Positions 1 to 5,528 of a stretch of DNA of 12,516 bases are shown here, in pieces. Source of the stretch: Omnitrophica bacterium GWA2_52_8 (lineage in GTDB: Bacteria > Omnitrophota > Omnitrophia > Omnitrophales > Aquincolibacteriaceae); NCBI GenBank assembly GCA_001804025.1, contig MHFC01000057.1:1-12516 (forward strand). Reading direction: 5' to 3'. A program made the translations under genes and the position numbers. Every line of letters starts with the position of its first letter. Within the stretch, counting starts at the first letter, position 1. The notes below the pieces were generated by a model. That model was not told where the DNA came from. It ran no database searches and worked only from the letters and a program-made list of their open reading frames with translations.

Positions 1-594
1 GAACGCCGCGGCCATGGCCGCACCCGCGACAGTGAAGGGTCTTTTCATTATGCGGACATGGCGGAGGACATGGCGGCGCTCATGGACGCGATGAAAATTC
101 CGCGGGCGCGGATGGCGGGCTACAGCGACGGGGCGAACCTCATCTTCTATCTTGCGATGCGGTATCCCGAGAAAGTCGAGGGGTTTGTCAGTTTAGCCGG
201 AAATTTTCATTACTCGGGATGCGACCCGGAGCACCGCGCGGAACTCGAAAAAGTTCCGGCGGGAAGACTTAGTGAAGAGGGTATTGACCGGCGTTACGCC
301 CGCGTTTCTCCCGACGGGCCGGACCATTATGTCGAGGTTTATCATAAAGCAATCCGGCTGTGGCTCACCGAGCCGGACCTGACGCCTGCCGATCTTCGAA
401 AAATAAAAGCGCCCGCGCTGATTGCGGCCGGCGACCATGACGTGGTTTTGCTGGAGCACACCAAGGAACTTTATCGCAGCCTGTCGAGGGCCCGGCTCGA
501 AATCGTTCCCGGGGCCAGTCACCGCCTGATCAAGGAAAACCCGGAGCTCATCAACCGGATTGTTTTGGATTTTCTGGAAAGCGCCGAGTGCTAA
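1..594 (+). CDS. alpha/beta hydrolase, 5'-truncated by window edge
   Basis: The reading frame is open from base 1, so the true start lies outside the window; the ATG at 58 is internal. The visible part begins RRGHGRT, which resembles the conserved D-x-RGHGRS turn of alpha/beta hydrolases. The nucleophile elbow GYSDG follows (serine at visible codon 42). A late strand holds the acid motif GDHDVV (codons 144-149), and the histidine motif is GASHRL (His at codon 174). Serine, acid and histidine are in the canonical order, so the enzyme should be active. The substrate cannot be told; esterases, haloperoxidase-like and C-C hydrolases share this pattern. The gene ends at TAA 594 and converges on yidD, whose stop lies only 14 bp away. 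No terminator hairpin is visible between them. Confidence 0.85.
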   Translation, partial: ERRGHGRTRDSEGSFHYADMAEDMAALMDAMKIPRARMAGYSDGANLIFYLAMRYPEKVEGFVSLAGNFHYSGCDPEHRAELEKVPAGRLSEEGIDRRYARVSPDGPDHYVEVYHKAIRLWLTEPDLTPADLRKIKAPALIAAGDHDVVLLEHTKELYRSLSRARLEIVPGASHRLIKENPELINRIVLDFLESAEC

Positions 595-608
595 TGCGCA
601 AAAGAGGG

Positions 609-839
609 TTACGGCACCGGGTCATAGCCGGACGTGCCCAGGGGATGGCAGCGTGCCAGCCTTTTGATGCCGAGCCACATGCCGCGCAGCGGCCCGTATT
701 TGTCGATAGATTGAAAAGCGTAATCCGAGCAGCTCGGAAAGTGCCGGCAGCCCGGACCGAGAAGGGGTGAGATCAGCCCCTGATAAAGCCGGATGCATCC
801 TTTCATCAGGCTCTTCGCAATGTTTTTCATCGTGTTCAT
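609..839 (-). CDS. yidD: membrane protein insertion efficiency factor YidD
   Basis: This is a small protein of the YidD family (about 76 residues from the preferred start). Family work places it at the inner face of the plasma membrane, helping YidC/Sec-dependent insertion of membrane proteins. The family signature is clear: a hydrophobic, basic N-terminal helix with [20 protein letters not shown], then SCSDYA, and further on [14 protein letters not shown]. The start at 839 is chosen because a GGGAACC stretch lies a few bases upstream. The frame is also open to a GTG at 866, which would add nine residues not typical of the family. It lies downstream of gmhB on the same strand, beyond a hairpin-filled gap of 214 bp. 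In many bacteria yidD sits in the rpmH-rnpA-yidD-yidC cluster; here it does not. Confidence 0.93.
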   Translation of the reverse strand: MNTMKNIAKSLMKGCIRLYQGLISPLLGPGCRHFPSCSDYAFQSIDKYGPLRGMWLGIKRLARCHPLGTSGYDPVP

Positions 840-893
840 CAAGGTTCCCAAAAATTTATTTTGCACGCTGTTTCCCGTCCGCGGTTTTTAGTC

Positions 894-1073
894 CGGTTTT
901 CTCATCGATTAGGTGAATCGATGAGAAAACCGCTTTGGACGCATGGGGTTGCATCCAAAGTTTTGCGCCCGCGTTTTAACAGGGCGCAAAAGACAACCCC
1001 TGTGGTACAAATGAAAAAGCCCATTTGCACCACAGCCTCCGCGAGGGCATTTCTCATTGGTGATGAGAAATGC
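894..1073 (-). other. array of six near-abutting hairpins in the gmhB-yidD gap
   Basis: Inverted repeats tile this gap almost without spacers. In plus-strand coordinates they are: 894-910/916-932 (17 bp, perfect), 933-942/951-960 (10 bp, one non-identity), 961-970/982-991 (10 bp, perfect), 1000-1013/1022-1035 (14 bp, one non-identity), 1036-1039/1043-1046 (4 bp), and 1047-1057/1063-1073 (11 bp, perfect). Read on the minus strand, the direction of gmhB-yidD transcription, both imperfect positions become G-U pairs; on the plus strand they are A-C mismatches. The only spacer (992-999) plus base 1000 includes a sequence complementary to the apical loop of the second hairpin (945-951 with 994-1000), allowing a pseudoknot. 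The last hairpin overlaps the final codons and stop of gmhB. No U-run follows any stem, so these are not standard terminators. It could be a structured 3'UTR/leader RNA or a palindromic DNA element. Confidence 0.75.
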
Positions 1074-1614
1074 GGGTTAGGATCTGCCGTGCTGCTTCGA
1101 GAAGATTCGCGGCCTTGATTTCCGGCGGATTTTTCGGGTCCAAAAGTTTTTCCTCGTTGGCGCCGTGGCCCGTCCGCACAAAAGCGGTTTTGAGACCGAA
1201 GCGTTTGCCCGCGTTTGTGTCCGAGGCCTTGTCTCCGATAAAGAAAGTGGTCTTGCGGTCAAAGGTGAAGTCCCGCGCCGCCTGTTCAAAAAGCCCCGTT
1301 TCGGGTTTGCGGCAGCCGCAGCCGGCCTCTTTGCCGTGCAGGCAGTAATAGGTTTTCCAGGCCGCAAGGCCCTCTTTTTTAAGTAGGGACTCCATATGCC
1401 GGTGGACCTTCCACATGGCCGCTTCCGTGAAAATTCCGTCGCCGACGCCCGCCTGATTTGAAATGATGACGATTTTATAGCCGCCGTCACGGAACATATG
1501 CAGGGCCTGGACCGCGCCCGGCTCGAACCGGAACTCGTCCGGGTGCTTGATGTAGTCGCCGATCAGATCGACGTTGATTACGCCGTCACGGTCGACAAAA
1601 ATGATTTTTTCCAT
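1054..1614 (-). CDS. gmhB: D-glycero-D-manno-heptose 1,7-bisphosphate 7-phosphatase (GmhB-like HAD phosphatase)
   Basis: A 186-residue HAD-superfamily phosphatase of the IIIA/GmhB type. In Gram-negatives the family removes the 7-phosphate of D-glycero-D-manno-heptose 1,7-bisphosphate in cytosolic ADP-heptose synthesis for LPS. HAD motif I is DRDGVIN (Asp8 nucleophile, Asp10 acid). Motif II is SNQAGVG (52-58). A zinc-binding insert is CLH...CGCRKP (Cys91, His93, Cys99, Cys101), the hallmark separating GmhB from histidinol phosphatases. Motif IV is GDKASD (127-132). Length matches the family. The related imidazoleglycerol/histidinol-phosphatase assignment is less likely, since that enzyme is usually longer or fused. 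No Shine-Dalgarno is evident before ATG 1614; a TATAAT-like box sits only 5 bp upstream, so the mRNA may be leaderless. It is followed by the hairpin array and yidD. Confidence 0.9.
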   Translation of the reverse strand: MEKIIFVDRDGVINVDLIGDYIKHPDEFRFEPGAVQALHMFRDGGYKIVIISNQAGVGDGIFTEAAMWKVHRHMESLLKKEGLAAWKTYYCLHGKEAGCGCRKPETGLFEQAARDFTFDRKTTFFIGDKASDTNAGKRFGLKTAFVRTGHGANEEKLLDPKNPPEIKAANLLEAARQILTRISHHQ

Positions 1615-1619
1615 GCGGG

Positions 1620-1648
1620 ATTATATACCGGGGGCCGTCAATCGTGAA
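1620..1648 (-). promoter_or_regulatory. candidate promoter for gmhB, near-leaderless
   Basis: On the minus strand a perfect TATAAT occupies 1625-1620. A TTCACG box (four of six matches to TTGACA) lies at 1648-1643, 17 bp away. The gmhB ATG begins at 1614, only 5 bp downstream of the -10 box, so a start site about 6-7 bp after the box would fall at or next to the start codon. This is a motif match only. Confidence 0.45.
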
Positions 1649-1711
1649 CAGGTAATCGCAGCGCCTGTTTTTTGCATGAGAATTCACAATGCACGATGCC
1701 CGGCATCAAGG

Positions 1712-1717
1712 TATAAT
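1712..1717 (+). promoter_or_regulatory. candidate -10 box for the cysS operon
   Basis: A perfect TATAAT lies 11 bp upstream of the cysS ATG (1729). I see no good -35 box at 16-18 bp. There is also no Shine-Dalgarno in the C-rich interval 1718-1728. If used, the transcript would have only a few untranslated bases. It is back to back with the gmhB -10 box, about 87 bp apart. Confidence 0.4.
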
Positions 1718-1728
1718 AACCCCCCGTT

Positions 1729-3198
1729 ATGCCGCTCAGACTCTATAATTCCCTGACACGTAAAAAAGAAGACTTCCGGCCGCTGGAAGACATGAAAGTC
1801 AAGATGTATGTCTGCGGGCCGACGGTGTATGACTTTCTTCATATCGGAAATTTCCGCGGGGCCATTTTTTTTAATCTTTTGCGCAGCTGGCTGGAACATC
1901 ACGGCTATCAGGTGACCTTTCTTTACAATTATACCGACGTCGACGACAAAATTATCAACCGCGCCAGCCAGGAAGGCGTCAGCGCCGCGGAAATCAGCGC
2001 CAAATACATCCGTGAATTTGAGGCGGACTTTAAGGCCCTCAAGCTGCGGCCCCACGACGGCAATCCGCAGGTCACGCAGTATATGCCGGACATTGTCCGC
2101 TTCATCGAGCGGCTGCTTGAAAAAGGGAAGGCCTATGTGCGGGACGGCGAAGTTATCTATTCGATCGAGGCTTTTCCCGCGTACGGGAAGCTGAGCGGGA
2201 AAAAACTTGACGATCTTGAGGCCGGTTCGCGCGTGGAAGTCGACGCAAAAAAACAAAACCCGCTTGATTTTGTGCTCTGGAAACCCTCGAAGGCCGGGGA
2301 ACCCGCCTGGGAGTCGCCCTGGGGTAAAGGCCGGCCCGGCTGGCACATCGAGTGTTCGACGATGGCCATCAGTCTTCTCGGCGAAGAAATCGACATTCAC
2401 GGCGGCGGCGTGGACCTGATTTTTCCGCACCATGAAAATGAAATCGCCCAGGCCGAGGGGGCCACGGGCCGGCCGTATGTGCGTTACTGGATGCACAACA
2501 ATTTCGTCAAATTTAATGACGACAAAATGTCGAAGTCCAAGGGTAATGTCGTGCCGGCGCGCGTTTTTCTCGAACAGTACGGCGGTGAAGTGCTGAAATA
2601 CATGGTGCTGTCGGTGCATTACCGTTCGCTGTTGAATTTTTCGGAGAGCCAGATCTTCCAGGCCATGGCCGGCCTGGCGCGGGTTTATCAGGCGGTGCGG
2701 GGCGCGCGGGAAATTGCGGCGCACAAGGAAGTTGCCGGCAAGGCGGACAGCGAATTTGAAGCGGCTGTCCGCGCCGCCGGACAAAAAAGCGAGGAAGCGC
2801 TGGACGACGATTTGAACACGCCCGTGATCTTTGCCCAGATTTTTGACATCGTGCGGCTGTGGAACGCCTGTTATAAAAATGCAAAGAAAATCACGGCCGG
2901 GATCAAGGGCAATGCGGAAGTGTTTTTGGCCTGGATCGATAACATCGCGCGTATTACGGCGCTGTTTGGCGAACCCGAAGCGGCGTATTTGCGTTTTCTC
3001 GACGATATTCTGCTCAAAGAGAAAAAACTGGAGCGGGCCGGCGTGGACCGGCTCGTCAAGGAACGCGAGGACGCGCGCGCAGCCAAGGATTTTAAACGGG
3101 CCGATGCGCTCCGCGCGGAGCTTGATGCGATGGGGATCGACATTCAGGACTCCCCGCAGGGCACTTTTTGGGAAGTCCGCAAAAGCGATCTCTGCTGA
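1729..3198 (+). CDS. cysS: cysteinyl-tRNA synthetase
   Basis: A full-length (489-residue) class Ia aminoacyl-tRNA synthetase that charges tRNA-Cys with cysteine in the cytosol. The catalytic zinc ligands sit almost where they do in the E. coli enzyme: Cys29 (YVCGPTVYD), Cys209 (WHIECSTMA), His234 and Glu238 (HHENE). The HIGH-type ATP motif is HIGN at 38-41, and the KMSKS loop is DDKMSKSKGN at 264-273. The C-terminal part contains the alpha-helical DALR-type domain, including a helix close to KDFKRADALRAELDAMGI, which is typical of CysRS. ATG 1729 is the natural start (MPLRLYNSLTRKKEDF matches family N-termini). It is the first gene of a plus-strand run and is followed by tatD after 52 bp. Confidence 0.98.
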   Translation: MPLRLYNSLTRKKEDFRPLEDMKVKMYVCGPTVYDFLHIGNFRGAIFFNLLRSWLEHHGYQVTFLYNYTDVDDKIINRASQEGVSAAEISAKYIREFEADFKALKLRPHDGNPQVTQYMPDIVRFIERLLEKGKAYVRDGEVIYSIEAFPAYGKLSGKKLDDLEAGSRVEVDAKKQNPLDFVLWKPSKAGEPAWESPWGKGRPGWHIECSTMAISLLGEEIDIHGGGVDLIFPHHENEIAQAEGATGRPYVRYWMHNNFVKFNDDKMSKSKGNVVPARVFLEQYGGEVLKYMVLSVHYRSLLNFSESQIFQAMAGLARVYQAVRGAREIAAHKEVAGKADSEFEAAVRAAGQKSEEALDDDLNTPVIFAQIFDIVRLWNACYKNAKKITAGIKGNAEVFLAWIDNIARITALFGEPEAAYLRFLDDILLKEKKLERAGVDRLVKEREDARAAKDFKRADALRAELDAMGIDIQDSPQGTFWEVRKSDLC

Positions 3199-3250
3199 AC
3201 CCGGCGGCCAGTTTGCCGGCATTTTCCGTAATAAAGGACTGGGAACCTCA

Positions 3251-4018
3251 ATGCTGGTCGACACACACGTTCATCTCCATTTTGACGCTTTTGATGCGGA
3301 CCGCGACGAAGTCATGGAAAGGGCCGTCCGCGCAGGGGTCGGTTATTTTATCGAGGTCGGCACGGATGTTACGCATTCCCGGCAGGCGCTCGAATATGCG
3401 CGACGGTTTAAAAATGTTTATGCGACGGCGGGCATCCATCCGCATGAAGCCGGCACGGCTTCTGCGGCGGACCTTAAAGCGATCGAAGACCTTTTAAAGG
3501 ACCCAAAGGTTGTTGCTCTGGGGGAAATAGGGCTCGATTTTTTCCGGGACCATTCCTCCGTTGAAAGCCAGGAGCGCGTGTTCGAACTTTTACTCGATAT
3601 TTATGAGCGCTCCGGCAAACCGCTCGTGATCCATTGCCGCGATGCTTTTGACCGGCTGCATGAAATGCTCGCGGCCCGGAAAAAAAATTACCGCGGGGTC
3701 ATGCACTGTTTTTCGGGCGATGCCGCGGTCATGCAGAGGTTTGTGGCCCTGGGGTTTCACATTTCGTTCGCCGGCCCGCTGACCTACAAAAAAAACGACG
3801 GACTGCGCGAAGCCTGCCGCACCTGTCCGAAGGACCGGCTGCTGCTGGAAACAGACGCCCCTTATCTCCCGCCGCAGACGATGCGCGGCAAGCGCAATGA
3901 ATCCGCGTATATGGTCGAGACCGCGGAAACGGCCGCGAAACTGCACGGGGTGGACCTCCCGGAATTGGCGGCCATGATTTACCGCAATGCGAACCAGTTG
4001 TTCGGAATCAAAAAATAA
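3251..4018 (+). CDS. tatD: TatD family metal-dependent deoxyribonuclease
   Basis: A 255-residue TIM-barrel metallohydrolase of the TatD/YcfH family. Family members are cytosolic 3'-5' exonucleases or DNases linked to repair of oxidised DNA; the exact cellular role varies. Metal-binding residues visible in order are DTHVHLHF (His6, His8), GEIGLDFF (Glu92), IHCRDAF (His128), MHCFSGD (His152) and ETDAPYLPP (Asp202). Length is normal for the family. ATG 3251 is chosen because it gives the canonical ML-VDTHVH start and follows a purine-rich GGACTGGGAA stretch. The frame is open much further upstream (to 2831), but that part is out of frame inside cysS and is not coding. Pairing with an aminoacyl-tRNA synthetase gene is common for tatD (often metG). 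Confidence 0.95.
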   Translation: MLVDTHVHLHFDAFDADRDEVMERAVRAGVGYFIEVGTDVTHSRQALEYARRFKNVYATAGIHPHEAGTASAADLKAIEDLLKDPKVVALGEIGLDFFRDHSSVESQERVFELLLDIYERSGKPLVIHCRDAFDRLHEMLAARKKNYRGVMHCFSGDAAVMQRFVALGFHISFAGPLTYKKNDGLREACRTCPKDRLLLETDAPYLPPQTMRGKRNESAYMVETAETAAKLHGVDLPELAAMIYRNANQLFGIKK

Positions 4019-4083
4019 GGTACAGGCACTCCCGCGTTAATTTGCGGTCTGGGCCCCTGTGAACCGTAACCTGTGGGATAGCG

Positions 4084-4632
4084 ATGATTATCGGGCTTAC
4101 CGGAAAAAACGGGTCGGGTAAAGGGCAGGTGGCCGAGCGCTTGAAGGACTGCGGGTTCCTTTATGTGTCGCTTTCGGACGTTTTGCGCGAAGAAGCCGTC
4201 CGGCGCAAGCTTGCGCTGACGCGTGAAAATTTGTATGCACTGGGGAACCGGCTGCGGAGTGAACACGGCGCCGGCTATCTTGCCGGTCAGGTCCTTGCGA
4301 AAATTGACCCCGGGAAACCGCATGTGATCGATTCCATCCGCCACCCCGAAGAAGTGGTGCGGCTGCGTAAGGCGTCCGGTTTTGTTTTCGTGGCGGTGGA
4401 AGCGTCTCCCGAAATCCGGTTTGCAAGGATGCTCGAGCGGGCACGCGAAAAAGACCCGAAAACCTGGGAGGAGTTTCGCCGTTTGGAGTCCCGGGAGGCT
4501 GAAAGCGGCAATGAAGCCGACCAGCAGCTCGACAAGACCCTGAAACTCGCCGATTACACCGTCCAAAACGGCGGCTCTCTACAGCAGCTCGAAGACAACA
4601 TACGGAATCTTTTGAAAAAAATCCAAAAATAA
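4084..4632 (+). CDS. P-loop kinase of the UPF0200 / dephospho-CoA-kinase-like type
   Basis: A 182-residue P-loop protein. The Walker A motif GKNGSGKG spans 7-14 directly after the first strand (MIIGLT), as in nucleotide kinases. Next comes a segment resembling the UPF0200/dNMP-kinase-like group: LSDVLREEA, then TRENLYALGNRLR, then GYLAGQVL. A strand ends in HVIDSIRHPEEV, where the Asp could serve as the Walker B-type residue. RFARMLERAREKDPKTWEEF looks like the arginine-rich lid. The fold predicts phosphoryl transfer to a nucleotide or coenzyme in the cytosol, but the substrate is not established; UPF0200 relatives are best known to me from archaea. It is not a canonical CoaE, since the GxxxSGKS core and later CoaE motifs differ. 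It lies 65 bp after tatD and 4 bp before lgt, suggesting coupling with the latter. Confidence 0.75.
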   Translation: MIIGLTGKNGSGKGQVAERLKDCGFLYVSLSDVLREEAVRRKLALTRENLYALGNRLRSEHGAGYLAGQVLAKIDPGKPHVIDSIRHPEEVVRLRKASGFVFVAVEASPEIRFARMLERAREKDPKTWEEFRRLESREAESGNEADQQLDKTLKLADYTVQNGGSLQQLEDNIRNLLKKIQK

Positions 4633-4636
4633 GCCT

Positions 4637-5515
4637 ATGGACAATTTCCTTCAAGCCTGGCAAACCTTTCCGCTGCGTCTCGACCCCGTTTTTTTGAGGA
4701 TCGGCGGTCTTCAGTTGCGCTATTACGGCGTGATGTTTCTGTCGGCCGTTTTGATGGCCTATTTTCTTTCTCTTTTAAGGGTGCGCCGCGGGGAAACGGT
4801 TTATTCGATACGGCAAGTTGATGATTATTATACGTGGGTGATTTTCGGCGTCGTGGCCGGCGGCAGGCTGGGCTATGTGCTGTTTTACAATGCGGCCTAT
4901 TATTTGCACAACCCGCTTGAAATTTTTCTGCCGTTCGACATGCAAAACGGGTTCCGGTTTACCGGCATCAGCGGTATGTCCTTTCACGGCGGTTTTCTCG
5001 GGGTTATCCTGGTCACGTACTTTTTTTGCCGGAAACAAAAAATCAGCACACGTGAATTCCTGGATTTTTTGATTCCCGCGGTTCCCGGGGGCTATATTTT
5101 CGGGCGCCTCGGAAATTTTTTAAACGGGGAACTTTTCGGCCGTCCCACCGCGATGCCGTGGGGGATGTATTTCCCGGCCGACGAAAGCGGCTTGCTGCGG
5201 CACCCGTCCCAGCTCTATGAGGCGTTCTTTGAAGGTCTGGTTCTTTTTGTCCTGCTCTGGAGTTTGCGCCGTAAACCGCCCTTTGCGGGGTTTCTTTTTG
5301 CGCTGTATGTTTTCGGTTATGGGTTTGTCCGGTTTTTCATTGAATACACGCGCGAACCCGATGCCCAGCTGGGGCTTGTGTTCGGGCCGTTCACCATGGG
5401 ACAAGGGCTGTGTTTTCTGATGGCTGTCTCCGGGCTGGGGTTGATGGCGCTGTGGCGGCGGACCGTGCGCAAAAAAAACAACGGCCGGCAAGACCGGCGG
5501 GGAAAAAATAATTAA
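4637..5515 (+). CDS. lgt: prolipoprotein diacylglyceryl transferase
   Basis: An inner-membrane acyltransferase of 292 residues. It moves diacylglycerol from phosphatidylglycerol to the lipobox cysteine of prolipoproteins, the first step in lipoprotein maturation. Several hydrophobic segments are evident (YYGVMFLSAVLMAYFL, GFLGVILVTYFF, LYEAFFEGLVLFVLLW, FLFALYVFGYGF). Functional motifs line up with the E. coli protein: SFHGG (His117), GRLGNFLNGELFGRP (Arg157 and Glu165, eight apart as in E. coli Arg143/Glu151), HPSQLYEA, and EYTREPDAQ with Arg239 at the same number as in E. coli. The basic C-terminus KKNNGRQDRRGKNN is presumably cytosolic. It starts 4 bp after the kinase stop with no clear Shine-Dalgarno, so translational coupling is likely. 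Confidence 0.97.
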   Translation: MDNFLQAWQTFPLRLDPVFLRIGGLQLRYYGVMFLSAVLMAYFLSLLRVRRGETVYSIRQVDDYYTWVIFGVVAGGRLGYVLFYNAAYYLHNPLEIFLPFDMQNGFRFTGISGMSFHGGFLGVILVTYFFCRKQKISTREFLDFLIPAVPGGYIFGRLGNFLNGELFGRPTAMPWGMYFPADESGLLRHPSQLYEAFFEGLVLFVLLWSLRRKPPFAGFLFALYVFGYGFVRFFIEYTREPDAQLGLVFGPFTMGQGLCFLMAVSGLGLMALWRRTVRKKNNGRQDRRGKNN

Positions 5516-5528
5516 AGGCGGACTCAGG

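Noticed and set aside
894..932. 17-bp hairpin as an intrinsic terminator
   Set aside because: Neither strand has a T-run after the stem.
894..1073. Hairpin array as a CRISPR array or integron attC sites
   Set aside because: The stems are unlike each other, with no repeat-spacer regularity and no cassette genes or integrase.
861..1118. 85-codon plus-strand frame over the hairpin array
   Set aside because: It is made of inverted-repeat sequence and gmhB antisense; no Shine-Dalgarno and no domain.
2831..3250. N-terminal extension of the tatD frame
   Set aside because: This part overlaps cysS out of frame. The TatD signature begins at ATG 3251 and family length fits from there.
1684..3264. 526-codon open frame on the minus strand opposite cysS
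   Set aside because: It lies exactly antisense to an unmistakable CysRS with all catalytic residues. Its translation has no recognisable motif and is rich in His/Phe/Arg, as expected from reversed codons.
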